From contig NZ_CP129965.1 in NCBI RefSeq assembly GCF_030503635.1, positions 1,488,001-1,552,000 on the forward strand: a stretch of 64,000 nucleotides of DNA, given 5' to 3'. The translations under genes were made by a program, and so were the position numbers. Shown piece after piece: positions 9,706 through 19,303 of the stretch. Under the pieces are notes generated by a model, which worked only from the letters and a program-made list of their open reading frames with translations, did not search any database and had not been told where the DNA came from. Source of the stretch: Corynebacterium sp. P3-F1 (GTDB lineage Bacteria > Actinomycetota > Actinomycetes > Mycobacteriales > Mycobacteriaceae). Each line of letters starts with the position of its first letter. Within the stretch, counting starts at the first letter, position 1.

Positions 9706-11123
9706 TGCCACAGAAGATCGCCATCATCGGCGCCGGACTGGCTGGCCTGACCACCGCATACGAACTGCACAAGCTCGGTGCGGACGGTGGCACGCCCACG
9801 GTCGACGTATATGAGGCCACCGACCGGATTGGCGGCAAGCTCCACACCGTCGCCTTCGAGGCGGGGCCGACGGACATGGGGGCGGAGGCGTTCATGGCGC
9901 GACGCCGGGATGCCGTCGAGTTTTTCACGGAACTGGGGTTGCAGGATTCGCTCGTCGAACCGTCCGGGCTGCGCTCTCTGGTGTGGATCGACGGTGAAGC
10001 CCGCCAGCTCCCCACAGGCGGCATCATGGGCATCCCGGGGTCGTCGACAAGCGTCGCGCACCTGGTTTCCGAGGAGACAGCGCAGCGTATCGACGGCGAA
10101 TCCGACCGTCCCGGCTTCTACTGGCCTCAGGACGGGGATCTGAACGTCGGTGCGCTCGTGCGCGAGCGTTATGGCGACGACGTGGTGGATAATGTGGTGT
10201 CCGCGCTTCTCGGCGGGGTTTATTCCTGCACCGCCGACGACCTCGGGGTGCGCGCCACCATTCCGCAGCTGGCGGCCGAATTCGACCGCCTCGCCGCGGA
10301 GTCGCCGGAGCGGTCCATCCATCTTTCCACGGCGGTGCGCAACCTGGAGGAGCGGCAAGCGGCCAAGCGCAAGGAGCTGCCCACCGGCCACGGAGCGGTG
10401 TTCAACGCATTCCGCAACGGGTACCAGGAGTTCTACGAGGAGCTCGCGGAGAAGTCCGGCGCCGACATCTACATCGACGCGTTCATCTCCAGGATCGAGC
10501 GGGTGGAATCGGGCTTCCGGCTGAAGGGAGGGGAAGACACCGTCTACGACCACGTCGTGCTGGCCGTTCCCGCCCCGACTGCCGCGCTTTTGCTGAAACA
10601 GGTCGCACCTGAAGCGTCTCGCACGCTGTCCACCGTGAAGCTGGCCAATTCAGTGGTGGTGGGCATGCGCTTCGCCACAGACGCAGGCCTGCCGGAGAAC
10701 TCGGGCGTGTTGGTGGCCACCGGTGCGCAGGACGTTCAGGCGAAGGCGTTCACCTTCTCCTCCCGCAAGTGGCCGCACCTCGCTGAGCGCGGCGGGGCGC
10801 TGGTCCGCGCCAGCTTCGGCCGTTTCGGCGACGACATCGCCATCCGCGCCGACGAAGACGACCTCGTGGACTGGGCGCTCGACGACCTGCAGACCATTAC
10901 CGGTTTCGACGGCCGCGAGGCAGGGCTGGAAGAAATCTACGTTCAGCGGTGGTTCGGCGGGCTCCCGCGTTTCGACGAGAAGCATGTGGAGACCGTCGCG
11001 GACGTCGAAAAGCAGCTTGCGCAGGTCGACGGGATCTCCGTCACCGGTGCGTGGGCCGGCGGAGTCGGCGTGCCCGCTGTGATTGCGCATGCCCGCGAGG
11101 TTGCGCGGAGCCTGTCTAGCTGA
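9705..11123 (+). CDS. hemY: Coproporphyrinogen III oxidase / protoporphyrinogen oxidase, FAD-dependent
   Basis: A 472-residue flavoprotein of the HemY/CgoX family. The N-terminus has the dinucleotide fold IAIIGAGLAGLTTAYEL and an acidic VYEATDRIGGKL. The C-terminus carries the second FAD contact (VTGAWAGGVGVPAVIAHA). In actinobacteria this family oxidises coproporphyrinogen III to coproporphyrin III in the coproporphyrin-dependent heme route (established knowledge); the sequence alone does not separate the two substrates. AGGAG precedes the ATG, which overlaps the hemE stop by one base. Normal length. Confidence 0.93.
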   Translation: MPQKIAIIGAGLAGLTTAYELHKLGADGGTPTVDVYEATDRIGGKLHTVAFEAGPTDMGAEAFMARRRDAVEFFTELGLQDSLVEPSGLRSLVWIDGEARQLPTGGIMGIPGSSTSVAHLVSEETAQRIDGESDRPGFYWPQDGDLNVGALVRERYGDDVVDNVVSALLGGVYSCTADDLGVRATIPQLAAEFDRLAAESPERSIHLSTAVRNLEERQAAKRKELPTGHGAVFNAFRNGYQEFYEELAEKSGADIYIDAFISRIERVESGFRLKGGEDTVYDHVVLAVPAPTAALLLKQVAPEASRTLSTVKLANSVVVGMRFATDAGLPENSGVLVATGAQDVQAKAFTFSSRKWPHLAERGGALVRASFGRFGDDIAIRADEDDLVDWALDDLQTITGFDGREAGLEEIYVQRWFGGLPRFDEKHVETVADVEKQLAQVDGISVTGAWAGGVGVPAVIAHAREVARSLSS

Positions 11124-11158
11124 CGATGCGCACCGTCGACGCGGTAGGTTAAGAAACC

Positions 11159-11902
11159 ATGCCGCAGGACAGCCAGGAACCAAACCGGACAGAACCGGAA
11201 AACAAACCATCCGCCCACGAAGCGGAGCGCGAATGGTGGGAAGAGCCCGGCATGCCGTGGAATTCCAAGCCCACCAAAGAGGACTACTGGTGCTTGGGGT
11301 GGTTCGGATTCGTCGGGCTCTTCGGCTTGGCTCTCATTCCGCTGCGCGCGTGGCTGCTGGGGCTCGATCCGCCGATTCTGCTGGCGCTGACGGGCTCCCG
11401 AATCGGTGCGGCGTCAACCGGCGCCCTCGCCGCGGTGGGGGAGGCGTCCGGCTGGATCTGGTACGTCCTCATCGGCTCGCTGGTGGCCATCAAATTCGAC
11501 TGGGTCTACTGGTGGGCCGGCAAACTCTGGGGCCGCGGCATTCTCGATGTCCAGGCGGAAAACTCCAAACGGATGGCCAAGAACATCGACCGCGTCGAGG
11601 GCTGGTTTCACAAACTCGGGTGGGTGGCCATCTTCATCGCCTATGTGCCCATCCCGCTGCCGATCAAGTTCGTGGTGCTGGTCATGACGGGTGCCACCGG
11701 CATGTCGGTGAAGAAGATGCTTGTGCTCGATTTCGTGGCCAAGACCGCGTGGACGCTGCTCTACTTCTGGCTCGGGTGGATGATCGGCGAACCCGTTGTG
11801 TTCGTCCTCGAGCAGTACGCCAAAGTGGCCAACTGGATCGCCATCGGCCTGCTCGTCGTCGTATTCGTCGGCGTGTTCAGGCGGCAATCGAAAAACGCGT
11901 AG
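11159..11902 (+). CDS. VTT/DedA-family membrane protein
   Basis: A 247-residue integral membrane protein with a hydrophilic N-terminus of about 45 residues and five to six hydrophobic segments. The family-like core includes the Pro-rich re-entrant segment AIFIAYVPIPLPIKF followed by Gly-rich TGATGMSVKKML and a terminal WLGWMIGE helix. DedA/VTT proteins act in membrane homeostasis and lipid-carrier flipping; the substrate here is unknown. TAGGTT lies 8 nt before the ATG with no ribosome binding site, consistent with a leaderless transcript separate from hemY. Confidence 0.8.
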   Translation: MPQDSQEPNRTEPENKPSAHEAEREWWEEPGMPWNSKPTKEDYWCLGWFGFVGLFGLALIPLRAWLLGLDPPILLALTGSRIGAASTGALAAVGEASGWIWYVLIGSLVAIKFDWVYWWAGKLWGRGILDVQAENSKRMAKNIDRVEGWFHKLGWVAIFIAYVPIPLPIKFVVLVMTGATGMSVKKMLVLDFVAKTAWTLLYFWLGWMIGEPVVFVLEQYAKVANWIAIGLLVVVFVGVFRRQSKNA

Positions 11903-11973
11903 GGCGTGTAGGTCGGTCAGTCCGCCGCGGCCGGGGCGAAACCGGCGCGTTCGGGGAAAAGTAATCTACCTCC

Positions 11974-12672
11974 ATGCCTTCGAAGGTTTATTCGGACGCA
12001 AGGCGGCCAAATATTTCATGGAAGGGCAGACCTTTGAGTGTGCAACCAACAAAGAAGCGTGGTGACGCTGCGCTGCGACGGGACATGAGCGTAAAGGAAT
12101 TCGATGATGGCTACTTTTACGCTGCAGAGTTGAAGCGGTTTGCCCGAGAGATCGGCATTTCTGTAGGAAACCGTAGGAAGTTCGAGGTTGAAGATCTGAT
12201 CAGATCATTCCTTGAGACCGGTGTTGTTCCAACTAGCCAACCGACCTTGCCAAGAAACAAAGGAGAAGAAAGAGACAGATTAGCTCTAGATGAACAGGTC
12301 CGAAATTATGTGGATGACAAGGAGACTAAGGAGTTTCTTCTCCATGCGGTGCGCAGTTCCTCACCGGGCATCAAAAAGAAGTCTGGTCAGTGGTACTGGC
12401 TCAACGACTGGAGGCGAAAACAACAGGAACGTCAAAGGGTCTTTACGTATCAAGACGTGGTCGATCACTTGAGCAAACTCATGCATCAGGAAGGAAGGCT
12501 GCCGCAGGTTCCTTCTGCACGGATGAATAACTTCATTACGGATCTGAGAGCTGACCCGGCGAACAGTGAAATGACACGAGATGAGATTCAGCAAGAGTGG
12601 CGATGGCTAAAGAAACAACCTGGACCCAAGACGTACGCGGAATACCAGCGAAGGAAAAGACAGCAGGACTAA
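11974..12672 (+). CDS. SAP-domain (DUF6434-like) protein
   Basis: A 232-residue hydrophilic, basic protein. The segment FDDGYFYAAELKRFAREIGI followed by RRKFEVEDLIRSFLETG fits a short SAP-type nucleic-acid-binding helix-extended-helix; the middle and C-terminal parts are rich in Arg, Lys and Gln. Cellular role unknown. Base composition is clearly lower in GC than the flanking heme genes, with many A/T-ending codons, suggesting acquisition by transfer. TAATCT at 11962-11967 lies 6 nt before ATG 11974 and supports that start on a leaderless message. Confidence 0.75.
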   Translation: MPSKVYSDARRPNISWKGRPLSVQPTKKRGDAALRRDMSVKEFDDGYFYAAELKRFAREIGISVGNRRKFEVEDLIRSFLETGVVPTSQPTLPRNKGEERDRLALDEQVRNYVDDKETKEFLLHAVRSSSPGIKKKSGQWYWLNDWRRKQQERQRVFTYQDVVDHLSKLMHQEGRLPQVPSARMNNFITDLRADPANSEMTRDEIQQEWRWLKKQPGPKTYAEYQRRKRQQD

Positions 12673-12908
12673 CGGATCAAATCGGGAAAGGGAATGCAGT
12701 GGAAAATTTCAGGATGGTTAGATCATCCATCCATCAATGCATTGGTCCTACATAGGGGCGCGCTAGCTCTTCTGACGAGGGGACCTGCGCACGTGGGTCG
12801 ACATGTACGGCACCGGCACAAAGACCTTTGTGCTTCTGGTTCTGGGTGGGTTGCATCGTCGATCCGGGGTTCGCAGCTTTGGGGAGGCTCTGCCCTAGAA
12901 TCGGGACC
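12673..12908. other. Spacer before hemL
   Basis: 236 bases without a convincing gene. Composition changes from the AT-richer SAP-gene side back to high GC at about 12.8 kb, which may mark the right edge of an inserted segment. The hemL promoter lies at its end: TAGAAT at 12896-12901. Confidence 0.5.
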
Positions 12909-12909
12909 A
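12896..12909 (+). promoter_or_regulatory. Likely -10 box for leaderless hemL mRNA
   Basis: TAGAAT at 12896-12901 is followed by 7 bases and then the hemL ATG at 12909. Transcription would start on or next to the A of the ATG. No ribosome binding site is present. Confidence 0.55.
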
Positions 12910-14249
12910 TGACTTCTTCTGCTTCTGATCTGCCCACCGCCCCGACGTCGCAGAACACCGCCCGCTCCGCCGAGCTGTTCGAGCGTGCGAAAACGGTCAC
13001 GCCCGGCGGCGTGAACTCGCCGGTGCGAGGCTTCGGTTCGGTCGGCGGGCAAACGCGCTTCATTAAGGAAGCGCACGGCTCGACGCTTATCGACGTCGAC
13101 GGGAACTCCTACGTCGATCTAGTCGGTTCCTGGGGGCCGATGATCCACGGAAACACTCACCCTCAAATCGTGGAAGCGGTGGAGAAGGCCCTGAAGGACG
13201 GCCTGTCCTTCGGCGCCCCGACTGAGGCCGAGGTCGTCCTTGCGGAGCAGATCGTGGAGCGGACCAGCGTGGAGCAGGTCCGCATGGTCAATTCCGGTAC
13301 GGAGGCCACCATGTCTGCTGTGCGTCTGGCCCGAGGATTCACCGGGCGGCCGAAGATTTTGAAGTTCGAGGGCTGCTACCACGGCCACGTGGACGCATTG
13401 CTGGCATCCGCCGGCTCCGGTGTGGCCACTTTCGCCCTGCCCGACACCCCGGGCGTGACCGGTGCCCAGGCCGGGGACACGATTGTGGTGCCCTACAACG
13501 ACCTCGCGGCCGTTCGGGAGGCATTCGCCGCGCACCCCGGTGAGATCGCCGCGATCATCACCGAGGCTGCCGCAGGAAATATGGGCACTGTCGCGCCGGA
13601 CGAGGGCTTCAACCAGGCGTTGAAGGACATTGCCCACGCAGACGGTGCGCTGCTGATCATCGACGAGGTGATGACCGGCTTCCGCACTTCTTACCGCGGC
13701 TGGTTCGGCGTCGACGGGGTCGCCGGGGACCTGACCACTTTTGGCAAGGTCGTTTCCGGCGGCCTGCCCGCGGCGGCTTTCGGCGGCCGCAAGGAAATCA
13801 TGGAGAAGCTTGCCCCGACCGGACCCGTGTACCAGGCAGGCACCCTGTCGGGTAATCCGGTGGCGATGGCGGCAGGTGAGGCGTCGCTAAGCATTGCCTC
13901 AGAGGAGATCTACCCGCAGTTGAACGCCAACGCCGACCGGCTGGCCACCTTGCTGCATGAAGCGCTCGACGGTGCGGGTGTCGCGCACAATATTCAGCGC
14001 GCGGCGACCATGCTGTCCGTGCGCTTCGCGGAAGGCGAAGGCCGCAATTTCGCGGACATGAAGGCGGCGGATACCTTCCGTTACGCGCCTTTCTTCCACG
14101 CGCTGCTCGACGCTGGGGTTTACGCTGCCCCGAGCGCCTTTGAGACGTGGTTTGTGTCCACGGCCTTGACCGATGCAGACTTTGACAAGATCGAGAAGGC
14201 GCTGCAACCGGCAGCTGCCGCGGCGGCGGCGGCTATGCCGGACGCCTAA
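12909..14249 (+). CDS. hemL: Glutamate-1-semialdehyde 2,1-aminomutase
   Basis: A 446-residue PLP enzyme that converts glutamate-1-semialdehyde, the HemA product, into 5-aminolevulinate. Family marks are [12 protein letters not shown] near the N-terminus, [40 protein letters not shown] and the cofactor lysine Lys280 in [18 protein letters not shown]. The C-terminus ends in an Ala-rich run. ATG 12909 gives the normal length; upstream in-frame starts add residues without family resemblance and would precede the promoter-like TAGAAT. Confidence 0.96.
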   Translation: MTSSASDLPTAPTSQNTARSAELFERAKTVTPGGVNSPVRGFGSVGGQTRFIKEAHGSTLIDVDGNSYVDLVGSWGPMIHGNTHPQIVEAVEKALKDGLSFGAPTEAEVVLAEQIVERTSVEQVRMVNSGTEATMSAVRLARGFTGRPKILKFEGCYHGHVDALLASAGSGVATFALPDTPGVTGAQAGDTIVVPYNDLAAVREAFAAHPGEIAAIITEAAAGNMGTVAPDEGFNQALKDIAHADGALLIIDEVMTGFRTSYRGWFGVDGVAGDLTTFGKVVSGGLPAAAFGGRKEIMEKLAPTGPVYQAGTLSGNPVAMAAGEASLSIASEEIYPQLNANADRLATLLHEALDGAGVAHNIQRAATMLSVRFAEGEGRNFADMKAADTFRYAPFFHALLDAGVYAAPSAFETWFVSTALTDADFDKIEKALQPAAAAAAAAMPDA

Positions 14250-14286
14250 GAGACCAGGTAGAACGCCGGGCGGAGAGGAGCTCAAT

Positions 14287-14889
14287 ATGGCGAGAACCGT
14301 TGTGCACCTCGTGCGCCACGGGGAAGTATTCAACCCGGGCAAGATCCTGTACGGCCGGCTCCCGGATTTTCACTTGAGTTCCCGGGGGCGCTCCATGGCG
14401 GCCCGAACAGCCACCAGCTTCAAGGGCCACGACGTGACGTATCTGGCGGCCTCGCCGCTCGAGCGCGCGCAGGAGACAGCGGCACCGATTGCCGAGGTGG
14501 TGGGAATGGGCATTCACACTGACCCGGACCTGATCGAGTCCGGTAACCGCTTCGAAGGGCTGCGCACAAAAGGGTTCCCGTCCCAGTTGATGAATCCGAT
14601 TCGGTGGCGCCACATGACGAATCCTCTCGAACCCAGCTGGGGCGAGCCGTACACGGAGATTCTCCAGCGCATGGAGCGCGCCGTCGATTCTGCCCGGAAG
14701 CATGCGGAAGGACATGAGGCAGTGCTGGTGTCCCACCAGCTGCCTATCGTGATGGTGCAGCGCAACGCCGCCGGAAAGCGGTTGGCGCACGTTTCCCGGC
14801 AGTGCGAGCTAGCCAGTGTCACCTCCTTGACTTTTGACGGGGACACGCTCACCAGCTGGACCTACGACGAACCGGCGAGGGATATCTAA
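14287..14889 (+). CDS. Histidine phosphatase family protein (phosphoglycerate-mutase-like)
   Basis: A 200-residue protein with the catalytic LVRHGEV motif (phospho-acceptor His11) and a second catalytic His in LVSHQLPIVM. The middle part (SPLERAQETAAPIA) matches the phosphohistidine phosphatase branch. It is often annotated gpmB, but true mutase activity is doubtful and the substrate is unknown. GAGGAG precedes ATG 14287. The stop shares one base with the next gene, so it heads the cytochrome c maturation operon, an arrangement recalled from mycobacteria and other corynebacteria. Confidence 0.85.
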   Translation: MARTVVHLVRHGEVFNPGKILYGRLPDFHLSSRGRSMAARTATSFKGHDVTYLAASPLERAQETAAPIAEVVGMGIHTDPDLIESGNRFEGLRTKGFPSQLMNPIRWRHMTNPLEPSWGEPYTEILQRMERAVDSARKHAEGHEAVLVSHQLPIVMVQRNAAGKRLAHVSRQCELASVTSLTFDGDTLTSWTYDEPARDI

Positions 14890-15494
14890 TGCTCGGAGGA
14901 ACAACCAAGGCACTGGCGGCAGCGTGCGCCGCCGCCATGACTTTCTCGGCGTTGACGGCATGCGCACCGACGAACTCGGGCGAGACTTTCTCGTTCCACT
15001 CGCCGGGTGGCCAGGTCGAGATTTTCTACGACGAGGAAGAACGGGCCCCTCTGGAGGATTTCTCCGGTGACTCCCTGATGGAACCGGGCACGGAGATCTC
15101 CCTGTCGGATTTTGAGGGGCAGATCGTGGTGCTCAACGCGTGGGGCCAGTGGTGTGCGCCGTGCCGCGCGGAAGTGGATGACTTGGAAGAGGTGCAGCAG
15201 CACCTCTCTCAGCCGGGGGAGAACGGCCAGCCCGCAGGCACGGTGCTGGGCATCAACGTCCGCGACCCGCAGCCTGAAATCGCCCGCGATTTCGTTCGCG
15301 ATAACGGGGTGACCTACCCGTCGATCTACGATCCGCCGTTCCGCACAGCAGGTGCTCTCGGCGGTATTCCCACCTCCGTCATCCCCACAACGGTGGTCCT
15401 GGACAAGCAGCACCGCCCGGCCGCGGTGTTCCTGCGGGAGATCTCAGCCCAGGACGTCATTGACGTGACTGACCGCTTGGCAGCTGAGGCGTAG
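14889..15494 (+). CDS. resA: TlpA/ResA-like thiol-disulfide oxidoreductase, lipoprotein
   Basis: A 201-residue extracytoplasmic thioredoxin-fold protein. The signal peptide ends in a lipobox SALTAC, with Cys25 the likely lipidation site. The active site is WCAPC (Cys89, Cys92), followed by a typical cis-Pro region (GGIPTSVIPTTVVLD). It is expected to keep apocytochrome c CXXCH cysteines reduced, taking electrons from the CcdA protein encoded next. One-base overlap with the upstream gene and zero spacing to ccdA indicate tight coupling. Confidence 0.9.
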   Translation: MLGGTTKALAAACAAAMTFSALTACAPTNSGETFSFHSPGGQVEIFYDEEERAPLEDFSGDSLMEPGTEISLSDFEGQIVVLNAWGQWCAPCRAEVDDLEEVQQHLSQPGENGQPAGTVLGINVRDPQPEIARDFVRDNGVTYPSIYDPPFRTAGALGGIPTSVIPTTVVLDKQHRPAAVFLREISAQDVIDVTDRLAAEA

Positions 15495-16277
15495 ATGGGA
15501 CAGACGTTCGCCGATCTAGCTGCTTCCGGGCCTTTGGTGCTCGGCGTTTTCGCGGCGGCGCTCGCCGGGCTGGTGTCGTTCGCCTCTCCGTGCGTTATCC
15601 CGCTGGTGCCGGGCTACATGTCGTATCTGACCGGCATCGTCGGCGGGGAGATGACCGTGGAGCGCGGCGAGCTGGCTGTCGGCCGCAGACGCAAGTGGGC
15701 GGTCGTCGGCGCTGCGGGTCTGTTCATTCTCGGCTTCACCGTGGTGTTCCTGCTCGCTACCGTCACCGTCTTCGGGGCGATCAGCCTGATCAGGCTCAAC
15801 GAGGAGACCCTCATGCGCGCCGGCGGTGTCATCACCATCCTCATGGGGCTCGTGTTCATGGGCACCGTGCCCATGCTGCAGCGCGACACCCGCATGCAGC
15901 CGAAGAAGTGGGCGACCTGGCTCGGTGCGCCACTGCTCGGAGGTGTCTTCGCGCTCGGCTGGACGCCGTGTTTGGGCCCCACGCTGGGCGCGGTGATCTC
16001 CGTGTCGGTGGGCACCGACGGCTTCACCGCGGTGCGGGGCATCATCCTGGTTGTCGCGTACTGCCTCGGCCTGGGGGTTCCATTTCTGCTCATGGCGCTC
16101 GGCTCCGCGCATGCGGTGGAGGCCATCGGTTTCCTGCGCAAGCACTCGCGTACTATCCAGATCATCGGCGGACTGGCCATGATCGTGGTAGGCGTGCTGC
16201 TGCTCACCGGAACCTGGAACGTGTTCATCGGTTGGACCCGCCAATGGGTGGACGGCTACGGCACCACCTTGCTGTAG
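15495..16277 (+). CDS. ccdA: Cytochrome c biogenesis protein CcdA
   Basis: A 260-residue membrane protein with six predicted helices. The two conserved redox cysteines are in FASPCVIPLVPGYMSYL (first helix) and GWTPCLGPTLG (fourth helix). It carries reducing equivalents from cytoplasmic thioredoxin across the membrane to the ResA-like lipoprotein. It starts on the base after the resA stop. Confidence 0.95.
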   Translation: MGQTFADLAASGPLVLGVFAAALAGLVSFASPCVIPLVPGYMSYLTGIVGGEMTVERGELAVGRRRKWAVVGAAGLFILGFTVVFLLATVTVFGAISLIRLNEETLMRAGGVITILMGLVFMGTVPMLQRDTRMQPKKWATWLGAPLLGGVFALGWTPCLGPTLGAVISVSVGTDGFTAVRGIILVVAYCLGLGVPFLLMALGSAHAVEAIGFLRKHSRTIQIIGGLAMIVVGVLLLTGTWNVFIGWTRQWVDGYGTTLL

Positions 16278-16310
16278 TGGTAGTGGACGTGAAAATGATT
16301 CGGAAACGAC

Positions 16311-18086
16311 ATGCTTAACACCGCGACGACGTGGGCGAAGAAACTCTGGCACTGGCTGACCAGCATGCGCACGGCGCTGGTCCTTTTGTTCTTGCTCGCC
16401 CTCATCGCGGTTCCGGGTGCACTGCTTCCGCAGCGGGAAATCAGCGAGAGCCAGGTCAATGAGTACCTCGCAGCGAACCCTGTCATGGGCAAGGTCTACG
16501 ACAAGCTCATGCTTTTCGACGTCTTCTCGTCCCCCGTCTTCGTCGCCCTGCTCACGCTGCTGATCATCTCCCTGATCGGCTGCATCATTCCGCGCTCGAT
16601 CGACCACTACAAGGCTTACACTGCCCAGCCGACCCGCGCGCCGAAGTACCTGCACCGCATGCCGCACCACGCCGCCGGCGAGGTGGAGATGTCTGCGGAA
16701 GAGGCTGCCGCGCACGCGGAGCGCACCCTGCGCAAGTGGCGTGTGGCGCGCTACCAGCCCGAACAGGACCGGGCAGGGGAGCTCTCGTTGTCCGCGGAGC
16801 GCGGGTACGCCCGCGAGCTGGCGAACCTGCTGTTCCACGTTTCCATCGTCGCGCTGATCGCCGTCTTCGCCTACGGCCGCATGGTCTTCTACGAAGGCCA
16901 GGTCATTGTGGTGACCAACTCCGAGTCCGAATACGCGGTGCCCGTGGAGCAGTCGCGCGAATTCTGCAACACGTCCCCCGCCAACTTCGACACTTTCCGC
17001 GCGGGCCCGCTTTTCGACGGCACAGGGCTCACCCCCTTCTGCTTCATCTCCCACGACTTCACCGCGGAGTACCTGCAGAACGGCCAAGCGGATTCCTTCG
17101 GTTCCCGCATCTCCTACGCCGCCGGCGACGACATGACCACCGACCCGTCCACGTGGGAGGACTACACGCTCCGGGTGAACCATCCGCTGCGCATCGGCGG
17201 CGACCGCGTCTACCTGCAGGGGCACGGGTTTGCCCCGCAGATCACGGTGACGTGGCCGGACGGCGAGACCCGCACGCAGATGGTGCAGTACCGCCCCACG
17301 GACCTGACGTTCTTCCTGTCCAACGGCGTGATGCGCTTTGATCCTCCTGCGGGCATGTATCCGGACCTGACCGAGCGCCGTCAGCACCAACTGGCCATCG
17401 AGGGCGTCTTCGCGCCCACGGCGCAGTGGACCGGCCCGAACGGCGACATGCTGCAGTCCGCGTTCCCGTCCATGGATGACCCGGCTGTCACCCTCGACGT
17501 GTACGCCGGCGACGCCGGCTTGGACACCGGCCGGCCGCAGAACCTCTTCACACTCGACCAGACGTTGATCGCCAACGGGCAGCTCCAGCGTGTCGATCGT
17601 GTGCAGCTCGCTGCCGGGGAAGAAGCGCAGATCCCAACCGGAAAGAAGACGCCCGACGGGAAGGAGGAGGTAGTTACAGTCCGGTTCGATGGCGCCGCCG
17701 AATACGCGAATTACCAGATCTCCCGCGACCCGACTCAGGGGTGGGCGCTCGTGGTCACCGTGATCATGCTCGGTTCGCTAGTGGGCTCTCTTTTGATCAA
17801 GCGTCGCCGCATCTGGGTTCGTTTCCGCCCCGTCGACGGAATTACTGGAGGCGGAAGCGCCGAAGGCGGGAACACCGAAAACGGGAACACCGAAAACAGA
17901 AACACCGGGAAGATCCGCATCGAGGTCGCCGGTCTCGCCCGCACCGACCGCGCCGGGTGGGGCAGCGAGTTCGACGAGGTCGTCGAGAAGCTGCTGAGCG
18001 GCGGCGCCGGCGACGATCGAGGAACAGGCGGTGCCTGCGGTGACGAGGCGTACGCGGACGATGACGATGAGGAGGAGTGGCACTAG
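16311..18086 (+). CDS. resB: Cytochrome c biogenesis protein ResB (Ccs1)
   Basis: A 591-residue membrane protein of the system II synthetase. An early helix (TALVLLFLLALIAVPGALLPQ) matches the ResB start; further helices lie near residues 70, 185 and 490, with a large extracytoplasmic domain between the third and fourth. It works with CcsB to deliver heme and attach it to apocytochrome c. After the last helix the roughly 100-residue tail is hydrophilic and includes an Asn/Thr/Glu repeat encoded by a 15-bp tandem repeat, then an acidic end; this tail looks lineage-specific. Confidence 0.93.
   Translation: MLNTATTWAKKLWHWLTSMRTALVLLFLLALIAVPGALLPQREISESQVNEYLAANPVMGKVYDKLMLFDVFSSPVFVALLTLLIISLIGCIIPRSIDHYKAYTAQPTRAPKYLHRMPHHAAGEVEMSAEEAAAHAERTLRKWRVARYQPEQDRAGELSLSAERGYARELANLLFHVSIVALIAVFAYGRMVFYEGQVIVVTNSESEYAVPVEQSREFCNTSPANFDTFRAGPLFDGTGLTPFCFISHDFTAEYLQNGQADSFGSRISYAAGDDMTTDPSTWEDYTLRVNHPLRIGGDRVYLQGHGFAPQITVTWPDGETRTQMVQYRPTDLTFFLSNGVMRFDPPAGMYPDLTERRQHQLAIEGVFAPTAQWTGPNGDMLQSAFPSMDDPAVTLDVYAGDAGLDTGRPQNLFTLDQTLIANGQLQRVDRVQLAAGEEAQIPTGKKTPDGKEEVVTVRFDGAAEYANYQISRDPTQGWALVVTVIMLGSLVGSLLIKRRRIWVRFRPVDGITGGGSAEGGNTENGNTENRNTGKIRIEVAGLARTDRAGWGSEFDEVVEKLLSGGAGDDRGTGGACGDEAYADDDDEEEWH
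17868..17909 (+). repeat. 15-bp coding tandem repeat in resB
   Basis: Two exact copies of GGGAACACCGAAAAC (17868-17882 and 17883-17897) and a partial third (17898-17909). It encodes a GNTEN-type repeat in the cytoplasmic tail of ResB. Copy-number change by slippage would stay in frame. Confidence 0.85.
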
Positions 18087-18194
18087 GCGGCTCCCGGCTC
18101 CACGCAGCCGCACCCGGTGCTTTCACCCCCCAATAGAGCCAGCTGGGCCGAGGGGTCCTTGGTCCTTCAGGTGACGTGGAGTAGCTTAATTTTC

Positions 18195-19202
18195 ATGCAC
18201 GTCAACACCTCGCTGGCTCAAGTGTCGGACTTGTCTTTGCGGACCGCTTTCGCGTTCTACATCGTTTCTCTGGTCCTGGCCTGCATCCACTACATGCGTT
18301 CGCAGGCGGTCATCGACCTGCGCCGCGAGCAGAAAGCAGCTGCCGCGGACCGTGAACTGGTCGCGGTGGGGCAGGGGGGATCGGAAACGGTCGCCGTCGA
18401 TAAGCCTGCTGCTGAGGACAGTGAGCTTGAGGCTGCGCGTGAACGCTCCCGCAAAATGGCGGGTGCGGCGCAGGGCCTGATCTGGGTAGCGATTGCGTTC
18501 CACGTGGTGGCCACGGTGACCCGAGGCCTGGCGGTGAGCCGCTTCCCGTTCGGCAACATGTACGAGTTCGTGCTCACCTTCACGGCGGTGGCCATGGTCG
18601 TGGCTGCCGCCATCATCCAGAAGAAGCGTTGGCACACGATGTGGCCGTGGATTCTCGCCCCGGTGATCGTGCTGGTCTTCCTGGACGCGACCGTGCTGTA
18701 CGCGGAGGCCGCTCCGCTGGTGCCGGCGTTGCGCTCCTTCTGGTACCCGTTCCACGTCTCCACCGTGTCCATTGGTGCTTCGCTGGGCCTGATCTCCGGC
18801 GTTTTCTCCCTGCTGTACCTGCTGCGCATCTGGCAGCCGCGCGGTGAGGAAAAGGGCTTCTTCGGTGCTGTGGCCAAGCCGCTGCCGAGTGCCAAGAAGC
18901 TCGACTCGTACGCGTACAAGACCGCGATCATCACCCTCCCCGTCTTCGGTATCGGCATCATGCTCGGCGCTATCTGGGGCGAGGTGGCCTGGGGCCGCTT
19001 CTGGGGCTGGGACCCGAAGGAAACCGTCGCCCTGATCACCTGGATCCTGTACGCGGCGTACCTGCACGCGCGCGCCACGGCCGGCTGGAAGAACGTGAAA
19101 GCCGCCTGGATCAACGTTGCCGCGTTCGCCACCGGCGTGTTCAACCTCTTCTTCATTAACCTGGTCGCTTCGGGTCTGCACTCCTACGCCGGCCTGAATT
19201 AA
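18195..19202 (+). CDS. ccsB: Cytochrome c biogenesis protein CcsB/CcsA (heme-handling)
   Basis: A 335-residue membrane protein with about eight helices and the tryptophan-rich heme-handling segment WGRFWGWDPKETVALITW. It forms the system II heme exporter and synthetase with ResB. A linker at about residues 40-80 is hydrophilic and Ala/Glu-rich. ATG 18195 gives the normal start; TAGCTT at 18182-18187 lies 7 nt upstream and no ribosome binding site is seen, so it may also have its own leaderless promoter. Confidence 0.94.
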   Translation: MHVNTSLAQVSDLSLRTAFAFYIVSLVLACIHYMRSQAVIDLRREQKAAAADRELVAVGQGGSETVAVDKPAAEDSELEAARERSRKMAGAAQGLIWVAIAFHVVATVTRGLAVSRFPFGNMYEFVLTFTAVAMVVAAAIIQKKRWHTMWPWILAPVIVLVFLDATVLYAEAAPLVPALRSFWYPFHVSTVSIGASLGLISGVFSLLYLLRIWQPRGEEKGFFGAVAKPLPSAKKLDSYAYKTAIITLPVFGIGIMLGAIWGEVAWGRFWGWDPKETVALITWILYAAYLHARATAGWKNVKAAWINVAAFATGVFNLFFINLVASGLHSYAGLN

Positions 19203-19303
19203 CTCCCAGCATTTCCCCACGGTTTTCGGGGGTCCCCGGCCACATGCTTGTGTACAAGTAACTGTTGTTCCTTCGTCCGCATTCGGCCAGAAAGAGTCAG
19301 TTG

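Noticed and set aside
15516..17390. 624-residue open frame antisense to ccdA and resB
   Set aside because: Composition is Arg/His/Gln/Asp-rich without membrane or domain pattern; it is a shadow of two well-supported genes.
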